NCBI GenBank assembly: GCA_038259365.1 | Contig: JBBSOW010000001.1 | Location: 41,594-105,593 of the forward strand | DNA: 64,000 bases | Direction of reading: 5' to 3' | Source of the DNA: JBBSOW01 sp038259365 | GTDB lineage: Bacteria; Actinomycetota; Actinomycetes; Propionibacteriales; Propionibacteriaceae | Part shown: positions 1 to 8,406 of the stretch, one piece after another | Layout of the letters: every line of letters starts with the position of its first letter | Numbering within the stretch: position 1 is the stretch's first letter | Program-made: the position numbers and the translations under genes | Notes under the pieces: generated by a model | Seen by the model: the letters and a program-made list of their open reading frames with translations, nothing else | What the model was told of the DNA's origin: nothing | The model's database searches: none

Positions 1-613
1 AGAGCGGGGTGAACTCGGCGGGTTTGAGGACCACGGTGTTGCCGGTGGCCAGCGCCGGGCCCAGCTTCCAGGATTCCAGCATGAACGGGGTGTTCCAGGG
101 GGTGATGAGCCCGGCGACGCCGATGGGCTTGCGGTTGACGTAGTTGATCTGGCGCCCGGGCACCTTGTAGGTGTCGTCGGATTGGGCGACGATCAGGTCG
201 GCGAAGAAGCGGAAGTTCTCGGCCGCGCGTCGCGCCTGTCCCAGCGCCTGGGTGATGGGCAGCCCGGAATCGAAGGACTCCAGTTCGGCCAGGCGCGCAT
301 CGCGGGACTCCACCACGTCGGCGATCTTGTGCAGGATGCGGGAGCGTTCCCGGGGCAGCATCTTGGGCCAGGGGCCTTCGGCGAAGGCGCGCTTAGCCGC
401 CTCGACGGCGGAATCGATGTCGGCCTTCTTGCCGGCCGCGCACTGCAGGTAGGTCTCGTTGGAGACCGGGTCGAGCACGTCGAACGTGGCGCCGTCGGCG
501 GAATCGACGAACTCGCCGTCGATGTAGTGCTGGATCCGGGTGGGCAGATCGGCGGGTCGATAATTCTCGGCGCCGCCTGCCTGCAAGGTGTCGCTCTGGG
601 TGCTCTCGCTCAT
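1..613 (-). CDS. HpaE-like aldehyde dehydrogenase, C-terminus off the left edge
   Basis: NAD-dependent aldehyde dehydrogenase, of which about the first 204 residues are present. The visible part starts MSESTQSDTLQAGG and holds the family segments ITPWNTPF and LKPAEFTPL near the cut. The catalytic Glu and Cys lie outside the window. It most resembles 5-carboxymethyl-2-hydroxymuconate-semialdehyde dehydrogenase of homoprotocatechuate meta-cleavage, and the fumarylacetoacetase-family gene just upstream supports this. The ATG overlaps the stop of the GntR gene (ATGA) and has a GGAGG about 8 nt upstream. It is the third gene of a leftward operon that begins at 2870. Family is sure; the exact substrate is inferred. 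Confidence 0.85.
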   Translation of the reverse strand, partial: MSESTQSDTLQAGGAENYRPADLPTRIQHYIDGEFVDSADGATFDVLDPVSNETYLQCAAGKKADIDSAVEAAKRAFAEGPWPKMLPRERSRILHKIADVVESRDARLAELESFDSGLPITQALGQARRAAENFRFFADLIVAQSDDTYKVPGRQINYVNRKPIGVAGLITPWNTPFMLESWKLGPALATGNTVVLKPAEFTPL

Positions 614-1323
614 GAAAGGGGACCTCCGGTAGATGGTGTGGAAGAAGAGTCGGTCGCGAATGGTGCCGCCCCTCGATGCAGGGCGGCGAGGTAGGCGTCG
701 ATGGTGCGCAGGCGGTGGTTGCGGAAAGCAATCTCGATCTCGAACGCCTCCCCGCCGCGGCGGATGAGGTCGATGAGATCCTCGTGCTCGCTGACCGAGT
801 GCTGGGCCCGCGAGGGCACGACGGCAAAGGTGGAATCACGCAGCCGCGACAGTCGGCCCCAGCCGCCGCGCACTAGCTCCAGGATGTGCGGGTTGGGGCA
901 CCGCTCGTACAGCACCGCGTGTAGTTGCCAGTTCAGCTTGGTGAAGGTGTGGGGGTCGAGGTCGTCGAGCAGGGCCCGCATTCGCTGGTTGATGGCGGTG
1001 GCCCGGTCGAGGTCGTCGCCGGTGATGAAACCCAGGGCCAACCCGACGGCCGATCCCTCGACCAGCGCGAGCGTTTGCATCGTGTGCACGTACTCCGCCT
1101 CGTCGACGATGGCCACACTCGCGCCGACGTTGTGCTCGTAGGTCACCAACCCTTGCGCTTCCAGCCGGCGGATGGCCTCCCGGACGGGGACCACGCTCAT
1201 GTCGAGCCGCTCGGCGATCCGGCCGAGCACGAGGCGATGGCCGGGACCGAAGACCGAGGACACGATGCGGTCGTGAATCCAGGCGTAGGCCACCTCAGAC
1301 TTGCTGCTCGCCTCCTCCACCAT
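610..1323 (-). CDS. GntR-family regulator with FCD ligand domain
   Basis: This 237-residue transcriptional regulator has an N-terminal winged helix (residues about 8-75, with SVVPVREAIRRLEAQGLV as recognition region) and an all-helical C-terminal FCD domain that normally binds a carboxylate effector, often through a metal. The start ATG shares one base with the stop of the upstream hydrolase-aldolase gene (TGATG), and its stop overlaps the start of the aldehyde dehydrogenase. It is therefore a middle gene of the operon it probably controls. The likely target is the palindrome at 2901-2914 in the promoter region between this operon and the MHS transporter, with a second copy at 9281-9295. That assignment is inference. 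Confidence 0.88.
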   Translation of the reverse strand: MVEEASSKSEVAYAWIHDRIVSSVFGPGHRLVLGRIAERLDMSVVPVREAIRRLEAQGLVTYEHNVGASVAIVDEAEYVHTMQTLALVEGSAVGLALGFITGDDLDRATAINQRMRALLDDLDPHTFTKLNWQLHAVLYERCPNPHILELVRGGWGRLSRLRDSTFAVVPSRAQHSVSEHEDLIDLIRRGGEAFEIEIAFRNHRLRTIDAYLAALHRGAAPFATDSSSTPSTGGPLS

Positions 1324-2870
1324 CAGGATCGGCTCTGCTCGTAACGCGCCCGCCATTCGGCGTTCATCGGGAACAACCCCTCCACCGGATGCCCGGCGCT
1401 CACCTGTTCGGCCACCCAGCCGTCCTCGGCCTCCTTGGCCAACGCGGCGTCGACGACCTCCTCGGCCAGACCCGGGGGAACGACGATGACGCCGTCGTTG
1501 TCGCCGACGATGATGTCGCCCGGCTGCACCGTGGTGCCGCCGCATCCGATGGTGATGTCGTGGTCCCAGGGCACGTGTTTGCGACCGAGCACGGCGGGAT
1601 GGGCGCCGTTGGAGAACACCGGGATGCCCACCTCGGCGACGGCGTCGTAGTCGCGGACCCCGCCGTCGGTGACGATGCCGGCCGCCGAGCGGGCGTTTGC
1701 CCGCAGCGCCAACACGTCGCCCAGGGTGCCCGAGCCGGGCTCGCCTCGAGCCTCGATGACGATGACCTCGCCTTCGTTGACCGAATCGAAAACGCGCTTC
1801 TGGGCGTTGAAACCGCCGCCGTGGGACTTGAACAGGTCCTCGCGGCTCGGCACGAACCGCAGCGTTTTGGCGGTGCCGATCAGCTTGGCGCCAGGATGCA
1901 TGGGGCGAACGCCGTCGATGGTCACGTTGTTGAGGCCGCGGGAACGCAGCTGTTGAGACAGGCCGGCGACCGGAACCCTTTCCAGCTTCTCGCGCAGCTC
2001 GGGGGTGAGCGCCGTTTCCTTGGCGGGGGTCTCGGCGTCCGTGGTCTCGGCCGGCAGGCCCGCGGCCTCTCGCGAGCCCCACGCCTCCGCGCGTTGCATG
2101 TCGTCGACGCTAGGGAGCGAGCCCAGTGCTTCGTCGAACTCGGTGTCGCCCTGGAGGATTGTCGTGACGAGGCGACCCGACGTCGGAGCGCCGGTGGCCT
2201 GAGGGGCATCGACCTCGACCTCCACGACGTCGCCGGGCAGCACCACCGACGACCCCGCAGGAGTACCGGTGAGGATGATGTCGCCGGTTTCGAGGGTGAA
2301 GTGCTGGGACAGATCGGCCACGAACTGTCGGAGGTCGAACAGCAGGCCTTCGGTGGTGTCGTGTTGAACCAGGTCGCCGTTCACCCAGGTGCGCACGCGT
2401 AGCGCGGCCGGGTCGAGGCCCGCTGCCGCGATGAGCTCGGGGCCGATGGGGGTGTAACCGTCGCCGCCCTTCGAGCGGACGTTGGAGCCCTTGTCGTTCG
2501 CGCGCAGGTCATAGAGTCCGAAGTCGTTGGCGGCGGTGACCCATTCGACGTGCTCCCACGCCCGTTCCAGGGCCACGTGACGCGCGGGCTTACCGATGAC
2601 GAGGGCGATCTCGCCCTCGAAGGCGAGCAACTCTGTGCCCGCGGGTCGCTTGAGGGTCGCGTTCGTGCCACAGACCGAACTCGATACCTTGAAGAAATAC
2701 GAAGGATCGGCGGGCCGTCGGCCGCGTTGATCGGCGCGTGAGGCGTAGCTGAGGTGGACGGCGATGATCTTCCCAGGACGACGGGGCAGGGCGAAGAAGG
2801 GGCGGTCCGCCGCCGTGTTCGCGTTCGAGTTGCCGAGGGGTGCCTCGCCAATGGTTGCGTCGTTGCTCAT
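1323..2870 (-). CDS. Fused fumarylacetoacetate-hydrolase-family and RraA-like aldolase protein
   Basis: This 515-residue protein joins two enzymes. Residues about 10-270 form an FAH-family domain (LAFEGEIALVIGKPAR, and the stretch DIILTGTPAGSSVVLPGD near its end), as in HpaG-type decarboxylase/isomerases. Residues about 300-515 form an RraA / 4-hydroxy-4-methyl-2-oxoglutarate aldolase domain (IVTDGGVRDYDAVAEVGIPV, DIIVGDNDGVIVVP). A linker rich in Ala, Glu and Thr lies between them. Together they could carry out late steps of an aromatic meta-cleavage pathway, ending in pyruvate or oxaloacetate release. The start at 2870 is chosen because AAGGGAG precedes it; an upstream in-frame ATG at 2969 would run through the operator and lacks such a site. 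First gene of the leftward operon. Confidence 0.85.
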   Translation of the reverse strand: MSNDATIGEAPLGNSNANTAADRPFFALPRRPGKIIAVHLSYASRADQRGRRPADPSYFFKVSSSVCGTNATLKRPAGTELLAFEGEIALVIGKPARHVALERAWEHVEWVTAANDFGLYDLRANDKGSNVRSKGGDGYTPIGPELIAAAGLDPAALRVRTWVNGDLVQHDTTEGLLFDLRQFVADLSQHFTLETGDIILTGTPAGSSVVLPGDVVEVEVDAPQATGAPTSGRLVTTILQGDTEFDEALGSLPSVDDMQRAEAWGSREAAGLPAETTDAETPAKETALTPELREKLERVPVAGLSQQLRSRGLNNVTIDGVRPMHPGAKLIGTAKTLRFVPSREDLFKSHGGGFNAQKRVFDSVNEGEVIVIEARGEPGSGTLGDVLALRANARSAAGIVTDGGVRDYDAVAEVGIPVFSNGAHPAVLGRKHVPWDHDITIGCGGTTVQPGDIIVGDNDGVIVVPPGLAEEVVDAALAKEAEDGWVAEQVSAGHPVEGLFPMNAEWRARYEQSRS

Positions 2871-2900
2871 GAGCTCCCTTGCCCTTGCGTTGTATCCGAA

Positions 2901-2914
2901 ATCGTATATGATCT
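2901..2914. promoter_or_regulatory. Palindromic operator between the two aromatic operons
   Basis: The sequence ATCGTATATGATCT lies between the fusion gene (leftward, starts 2870) and the MHS transporter (rightward, starts 2981). It is the reverse complement of a perfect 14-base match at 9282-9295 and is a near-perfect palindrome with GATC ends around a TATA centre. Its size and position fit an operator for the GntR/FCD regulator at 610-1323. Binding is inferred from position and repetition only. Confidence 0.6.
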
Positions 2915-2980
2915 CCCTTATCCCGGCAAGTGTCTCTACGGATCGCCTGTCGAAAACGGTTATCGACAAAGGAGTCGCGT

Positions 2981-4366
2981 ATGTCTGAACCTCAGGACCC
3001 GACCAGTTCCAGCACCGGCCACCCCGTCGTCACCGACAGAGAACGGCGCCGCGTCATCTTCGCGACGATCGTCGGAACCACGGTCGAGTGGTACGACTTC
3101 TTCATCTACGCCACGGCCGCCGGACTGGTCTTCAGCCAGCTCTTCTTCTCACCCGCCGGAGAGCAACTGGGGATTCTGCTGTCTTTCGCGACCGTGGGCA
3201 TCAGCTTCCTCTTCCGCCCCCTCGGCGCCTTCCTGGCCGGACACTTCGGCGACAAGTACGGCCGCCGCATCGTCTTGATGCTGACGCTGATCCTGATGGG
3301 CGCCGCCACCACCCTGGTCGGCGTGTTGCCCACCTACGATTCCATCGGTATCGCGGCACCGATCCTGTTGATCGTGTTGCGCATCCTCCAGGGCACCTCC
3401 GCGGGCGGCGAGTGGGGTGGCGCGGTCTTGATGTCGGTGGAGCACGCGCCCGATAACAAGCGCGGCATGTTCGGCGCCTCCCCCCAGATCGGCGTTCCGC
3501 TCGGCCTCCTGCTGGCCTCGGGGGTCACCGCGCTGATGACGAGGATCGCTCCCGGCGACGCCTTCCTCGCATGGGGTTGGCGGGTACCGTTCCTGCTCAG
3601 CGTCGTTCTGATCGTGATCGGCTACTACATCCGTCGCAGGGTGGAGGAGAGCCCGGTCTTCCTCGAGATCGCCGAGCGTCAAGAACAAACCTCCGCGCCC
3701 GTAGCCGTGCTGTTTCGCAAGCACCTACCGCTGGTGATCGTGGCCGCGGTCGTCTTCGCGGGCAACAACGCCGTCGGTTACATGACCACCGGCGGATACA
3801 TCCAACGATACGCCACTAACCCCGACGGCCCCGTCGGGCTCGGCCGCGAAGGCGTGCTGCTGGCCGTGACCGGATCCGCGGTCACCTGGCTCGTTTCGAC
3901 CTGGATCGGAGGCTGGGTCTCGGACAAGCTGGGCCGCCGCAACACCTACATCGTCGGCTGGATCCTGCAGCTGATCGGGGTGCTCACGCTCTTCCCACTG
4001 GTGAACACCGGGAGCATCGGCCTCCTCTTCCTCGGCCTGGCGATCCTGACCGTCGGCCTCGGCTTTACCTACGGGCCTCAAGCGGCCCTGTACGCGGAGC
4101 TGTTCCCGGCCTCGATCCGGTTCTCGGGGGTCTCGATCTCCTACGCCATCGGCGCGATCCTGGGTGGCGCCTTCGCCCCGACGATCGCGACCGCATTGGT
4201 CCAGGCCACGGGCGGAACCGGGGCCGTCACGATTTACCTGGCCGGTATGACGCTGCTCGGCCTCATCGCGACCTTGTTGTTGCGCGACCGCAGCCATCTG
4301 CCGCTCGGTCCCGACCACGAGACCGAACAGTCCAAGAGCCCGATCCGCGGTCTCTCCAAGGCCTAA
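2981..4366 (+). CDS. MHS-family metabolite:proton symporter (MFS)
   Basis: Twelve-segment major facilitator of the metabolite:H+ symporter subfamily (461 residues), as for ShiA- and ProP-type carriers. Seen directly are the N-terminal TVEWYDFFIYATAAGLVF in the first segment, the loop after segment 2 (HFGDKYGRR), the QGTSAGGEWGGA segment, and WVSDKLGRRNTY between the two halves. In this position it probably imports the aromatic acid degraded by the neighbouring enzymes. The ATG at 2981 follows AAAGGAG. It is divergent from the GntR operon across the palindrome at 2901-2914 and lies 18 bp ahead of the flavin hydroxylase. It is also a useful intact reference for the damaged relative at 56815-57942. 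Confidence 0.88.
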   Translation: MSEPQDPTSSSTGHPVVTDRERRRVIFATIVGTTVEWYDFFIYATAAGLVFSQLFFSPAGEQLGILLSFATVGISFLFRPLGAFLAGHFGDKYGRRIVLMLTLILMGAATTLVGVLPTYDSIGIAAPILLIVLRILQGTSAGGEWGGAVLMSVEHAPDNKRGMFGASPQIGVPLGLLLASGVTALMTRIAPGDAFLAWGWRVPFLLSVVLIVIGYYIRRRVEESPVFLEIAERQEQTSAPVAVLFRKHLPLVIVAAVVFAGNNAVGYMTTGGYIQRYATNPDGPVGLGREGVLLAVTGSAVTWLVSTWIGGWVSDKLGRRNTYIVGWILQLIGVLTLFPLVNTGSIGLLFLGLAILTVGLGFTYGPQAALYAELFPASIRFSGVSISYAIGAILGGAFAPTIATALVQATGGTGAVTIYLAGMTLLGLIATLLLRDRSHLPLGPDHETEQSKSPIRGLSKA

Positions 4367-4384
4367 AGGACAAGTGAGGAAAGC

Positions 4385-6274
4385 ATGCAGTTTCACCACC
4401 ACGGATACGTCTCGAGCGACCCGCGCATCAGTCCTGCCGCCGAAGCGGGGTTGAACCGGCCCGAAGAGCTGCCCGGCGAGGTCGACGTCCTCATCGTCGG
4501 CTCGGGCCCGGCCGGCATGCTGCTGGCCGCCCAGCTTTCGCAGTTTCCCGACATCACGACCCGGGTCGTCGAGCGCCGGGAGGGACGGCTCCAGATCGGC
4601 CAGGCCGACGGCATCCAGGCCCGCAGCGTCGAGACCTTCCAGGCCTTCGGCTTCGCCGAACAGATCATCCAGGAGGCTTATCGGATCACCGAGATGAACT
4701 TCTGGGCCCCCGATCCTGACAATCCCGGAAACATCGTCCGCACCTCTCGGACCAAGGACGACGAGACCGGTGTCAGCGAGTTTCCCCACCTCATCGTCAA
4801 CCAGGCCCGGGTGCTCGACTATTTCGCCGACGTGATGGCCAACTCGCCCTCACGCATGACCCCGGACTACGGGTACGAGTTCGTCGGCCTCGACGTTGCC
4901 GAAAAGGGCGATCACCCCGTCACGGTCCGGTTGCGACGTGAGGATGAAGAGGGGGAGCGTCTGGTCAGGGCGAGGTACGCGGTCGGCTGCGACGGGGCTC
5001 GTAGTGCGGTGCGCGATTCGATCGGCCGCAAGCTCGTGGGGGACCGGGCCAACCACGCCTGGGCCGTCATGGACACCCTCGCGGTTACCGACTTTCCCGA
5101 CATCCGCACGAAGTGCGCGATCCAATCCAAGCACGGCAGCATCCTGCACATCCCGCGCGAGGGCGGCTACCTGTTCCGCATGTACGTCGATCTGGGCGAG
5201 CAGTCACCAGAGGACGCCGGCGCGGTCCGCGAGACCACAAAGGAGCAGGCCATCGCCAAGGCGAACGCGATCCTGCACCCCTACACCCTCGACGTGAAGC
5301 ACATCGCCTGGTACAGCGTCTACGAGGTCGGCCACCGGCTCACCGACAAGTTCGACGACGTCGACGAGGGCTCGGATCGCACGCCTCGGGTCTTCATCAC
5401 CGGCGACGCCTGCCACACCCACAGCGCGAAGGCTGGCCAGGGCATGAACGTCTCGATGCAGGACGGCTTCAACCTCGGCTGGAAGCTGGCCCACGTGTTG
5501 AGCGGGCTGAGCCCGGAATCGCTGCTGAGCACCTATTCCGCCGAGCGGCAGGTGATCGCGAAGAACCTCATCGACTTCGATAAGGAATGGTCCTCGATGA
5601 TGGCGCGGCCGAGCGAGGAGTGGGAAAACCCGGCCGAACTCAGCGAGTTCTACGTGCGCACCGCCGAATTCCCGGCCGGCTTCATGACCGAGTACGCGCC
5701 GTCGATGCTCGTCGGTGAGCCCGAACACCAGGACCTGGCGAGCGGCTACCCGATCGGTAAGCGGTTTCGCTCCGCCGTCGTCGATAGGGTCGCCGACGGC
5801 AACCCGGTGCATCTTGGCCATCACGCGAGGGCCGACGGCCGGTGGCGGGTCTACGCCTTCGCCGACGCTCCCAGCGGGCGGGATTCGAAGCTGACCGCCT
5901 GGGCGGATTGGGTGTCGACTTCACCGGAATCTCCGCTTAGCGCCTACACTTCGGCGGGCACCGATCCGGACAGCCTGTTCGACCTCAAAGTCGTCTACCC
6001 GACGAGCTTCGACGAGGTGGACATCATGGCGGTACCGAAGCTGTTCCTGCCGCGGGTGGGACCGTTCGAGCTCATCGACTACGAGAAGGTCTACGCGATC
6101 GATCCCGACGAGGACATCTTTGCCCTGCGGGAAATTCAGCGCGACGCGGGCGCCGTCGTCGTCGTGCGGCCGGACCAGTACGTCGCCACCGTCTTGCCTC
6201 TCGACGACCCGGATGCTCTGGCCGAGTTCTTCGCCCCGATCATGGTTGCCGACGGAGCACCCACCCCAACCTGA
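4385..6274 (+). CDS. MobA/phenol-hydroxylase-type FAD monooxygenase
   Basis: Flavoprotein aromatic hydroxylase of 629 residues, the length of 3-hydroxybenzoate 4-monooxygenase and phenol 2-monooxygenase rather than the 390-residue PobA type. The dinucleotide-binding GSGPAG is at residues 39-44, the second FAD/NAD(P)H motif (GCDGARSAVR) near 201, and the FAD ribityl motif (GDACHTHSAKAGQGMN) near 340. Residues beyond about 450 form the thioredoxin-like C-terminal domain of this group. It uses NAD(P)H and O2 to add a hydroxyl ortho to an existing one, giving a ring-cleavage substrate. It follows the MHS transporter with an 18-bp gap and a GAGGAAAG site. Hydroxybenzoate is the best guess for substrate. 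Confidence 0.85.
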   Translation: MQFHHHGYVSSDPRISPAAEAGLNRPEELPGEVDVLIVGSGPAGMLLAAQLSQFPDITTRVVERREGRLQIGQADGIQARSVETFQAFGFAEQIIQEAYRITEMNFWAPDPDNPGNIVRTSRTKDDETGVSEFPHLIVNQARVLDYFADVMANSPSRMTPDYGYEFVGLDVAEKGDHPVTVRLRREDEEGERLVRARYAVGCDGARSAVRDSIGRKLVGDRANHAWAVMDTLAVTDFPDIRTKCAIQSKHGSILHIPREGGYLFRMYVDLGEQSPEDAGAVRETTKEQAIAKANAILHPYTLDVKHIAWYSVYEVGHRLTDKFDDVDEGSDRTPRVFITGDACHTHSAKAGQGMNVSMQDGFNLGWKLAHVLSGLSPESLLSTYSAERQVIAKNLIDFDKEWSSMMARPSEEWENPAELSEFYVRTAEFPAGFMTEYAPSMLVGEPEHQDLASGYPIGKRFRSAVVDRVADGNPVHLGHHARADGRWRVYAFADAPSGRDSKLTAWADWVSTSPESPLSAYTSAGTDPDSLFDLKVVYPTSFDEVDIMAVPKLFLPRVGPFELIDYEKVYAIDPDEDIFALREIQRDAGAVVVVRPDQYVATVLPLDDPDALAEFFAPIMVADGAPTPT

Positions 6275-6278
6275 GGAG

Positions 6279-6524
6279 TCAGCGAGCGAGATCTGACAAG
6301 AGAGAGCCCAGCGGCCTCAGGCGTCTGGGTCGGCAGTAACCGGGGGAGGCGCCGAGGTTGTAGACGTAGCGCGCGGAGACCCACTTTCTAGAGCCGATCT
6401 GGTACCACAGGGTATTGCCGTCGACGTTTTGGCTCGTGACCTTGCAGCCGATCTTGACGTCGTTGTGCCGGGCGACACTGGTGTGTGTCCCGGATGGGAA
6501 CGACAGCTCAGGAGACCCAAACGG
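6279..6524 (-). pseudogene. Remnant of a bacterial SH3-domain protein, 5' part lost
   Basis: An open frame with no usable start codon, ending in TGA at 6279-6281, encodes a sequence that reads as the C-terminal part of an extracellular SH3b domain: KIGCKVTSQNV, then LWYQIGSRKWVSARYVYNLG and a final PGYC. The paired cysteines and the WYQI...WVSARYV core are typical of cell-wall-targeting SH3 domains attached to actinobacterial hydrolases. The domain's own N-terminal strand (the NVRSGPS region) and any catalytic domain are missing. Upstream, on the coding strand, the frame is closed by TGA and followed by a run of T. It fills most of the 300-bp gap between the flavin hydroxylase and the ThDP enzyme. 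Confidence 0.5.
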
Positions 6525-6581
6525 TCAAAAAAAATACCCGCCGATCCCGGATGGATCCACCCTCGTGACGATGGCCTACTA

Positions 6582-8228
6582 CTAGGAGTTCACCTTGATG
6601 ATCTCCTCTTGGTAGGGAGCGACGATGTCGACGGAGATGCGCAGGTCCAGCAGCAGGAATGGCCGCTCGTCGGCGGGCGCCGCTGCCCACGTTCTCAGCC
6701 GATCCAGGTCGGCGAGGGTACGCACGACGACGCCCTCGGCCCCGACGGCCTCGGCGAACTTGGCGAAGTTCACTTCGGGGATCAACATCGGGTCTTTGGC
6801 CAGGCCCTGGAGCCCGTACAGGTTCACCTCGGCACCGTAGGCCCGGTCGTTCCAGACGACGGCCAGCCCTCGCCCTCCCGCCGCGCGAACCGCGGAATCC
6901 AGGTCGGCCAACGCCATCAGGCCTCCGCCGTCCCCGCTGCTCAGCACGACCGTGGACTCCGGCTTGCCGAGCGCTGCCCCGGGCACGCTGGCGAAGCCGA
7001 GCCCGATGGACTGGTACGCGGTACCCACCATGATCATCCGGTCGGGCGAGGCAACGGGCCAGTACATGTTGGCCCAACCGATGAAGTGTCCGCCGTCGTG
7101 GACGACGACGCGATCGGTCGGCAACAGCTCGCCGATGCGGATGGCGGCCGAACGCGGATCCAACCGGCCGTCAGGCGCGAGCTCGTCGCCGGTCGCCCGG
7201 CTCAGCAGGGGAGCGAAGTCGACCGCTTCACGCCAGCCGCTCGGGGTGGCCCTCAGGGCAGCGAGTTCGCTCATTAGGGCCGAGGCCACGATCTTGGCGT
7301 CACCGCGAATGAAGGCGCCGACGTGCGGGTGGGTCGCGGAGGGGGTCACGTCGACCTGCACGACGCGGGTGCCGGGGGCGAACAGCTCGCCGAACCGCAT
7401 GGTGAACTGGTTGAGCCCGGCCCCGAACACCACGGCGACGTCAGCCTGGCGGACCAGCTCCATGGCGCCCTCGGCGCCGAATCCGCCGCAAACGCCCAGG
7501 TCGTACTCGGGGAAGAGGCCGCGGCCGAGCGCGGTAGAGCACGTGATGGCCCCGGTGGCCTCGGCCAGCTCACCGAGCGCCAGCGATGCGTCGGCCAGCC
7601 AGGCACCGCGGCCCGCCAGCAGCAGGGGGCGCTCGGCGCCGGCCAGCTGGGCGGCCACCTCGGCGATCGTCGCGGCCGCGAAGGGACCCGCGGGGGAGAT
7701 GGGGGCAGGCAGGCGAGGCTGCGGGGCGCTCGGCACCGGACCCGCCTCAAGCTTGGCGACGTCGTAGGGGATCGCGAGAACCGCGGGCACCCGGTAGGCC
7801 AGTGCATGCTCGATGGCGATCACGGTCGTCGCGGCCGCGTCGGCGTGACCGACCGTGTAGGTGCGGGCCCCAACCGCCGATGCGAGCGCGATCTGATCGA
7901 CGTCCCACGGGCGCGGTCCCGACGTGGGCTCGTCGCCCACCACCAGCACCAGGGGCACGTGCGCCTGCACGGCCTCGGCCAGCGCGGTCAGCGTGTTGGT
8001 GAACCCGGCACCGTAGGTGGCGGTCGCGGCGGCGATCCGGCCCGAGGCCCGGTAGTGCGCGTCCGCGGCGACGACGGTGCCCGCCTCGTGGCGCATGGGC
8101 GTGTAGGTGGCCGCGCCTTGACGCTCCAGTGCGTCGAGGAAGTAGGCGTTGCCGTTGCCCATCACCCCGAACACGTGATCGACGTGCTGGGCGAGGGTGG
8201 CGGCGACGTGGGCGGAGACAGTGGGCAT
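6582..8228 (-). CDS. Acetolactate-synthase-like thiamine-diphosphate enzyme
   Basis: A 548-residue ThDP-dependent enzyme of the acetolactate synthase / benzoylformate decarboxylase superfamily. The catalytic Glu of the N-terminal PYR domain is in MRHEAGTVVAAD (Glu48). A central domain follows, and the C-terminal PP domain carries the metal/diphosphate motif GDGGG near residue 431 with the closing ND about 30 residues later. No small regulatory subunit or branched-chain amino acid gene is nearby, so biosynthetic IlvB is unlikely. A 2-oxo acid decarboxylase or carboligase is more plausible, but the substrate cannot be read from sequence. ATG at 8228 is preceded by AAAGG. It is divergent from the BtuF-like gene. 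Confidence 0.8.
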   Translation of the reverse strand: MPTVSAHVAATLAQHVDHVFGVMGNGNAYFLDALERQGAATYTPMRHEAGTVVAADAHYRASGRIAAATATYGAGFTNTLTALAEAVQAHVPLVLVVGDEPTSGPRPWDVDQIALASAVGARTYTVGHADAAATTVIAIEHALAYRVPAVLAIPYDVAKLEAGPVPSAPQPRLPAPISPAGPFAAATIAEVAAQLAGAERPLLLAGRGAWLADASLALGELAEATGAITCSTALGRGLFPEYDLGVCGGFGAEGAMELVRQADVAVVFGAGLNQFTMRFGELFAPGTRVVQVDVTPSATHPHVGAFIRGDAKIVASALMSELAALRATPSGWREAVDFAPLLSRATGDELAPDGRLDPRSAAIRIGELLPTDRVVVHDGGHFIGWANMYWPVASPDRMIMVGTAYQSIGLGFASVPGAALGKPESTVVLSSGDGGGLMALADLDSAVRAAGGRGLAVVWNDRAYGAEVNLYGLQGLAKDPMLIPEVNFAKFAEAVGAEGVVVRTLADLDRLRTWAAAPADERPFLLLDLRISVDIVAPYQEEIIKVNS

Positions 8229-8406
8229 AAGGAGCCTTTCGGGTGGAGATGGCAGACCAGTGGCCATCGGCGAGAGCAGCTATATGTGTCCCACGCGCAG
8301 GCCTTGTGCCGCAGCGGTCGCGTGCCCCTTTTTAGAGCACCGGCGGGTGGATCTCCTCGCCGGACTAGGCCGATCATACGTCATCCGCGCACCGTAAGGT
8401 GTGGCC

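Noticed and set aside
8372..8385. Third copy of the GATC palindrome (GATCATACGTCATC)
   Set aside because: Only the left half matches; the right half differs too much to call a site.
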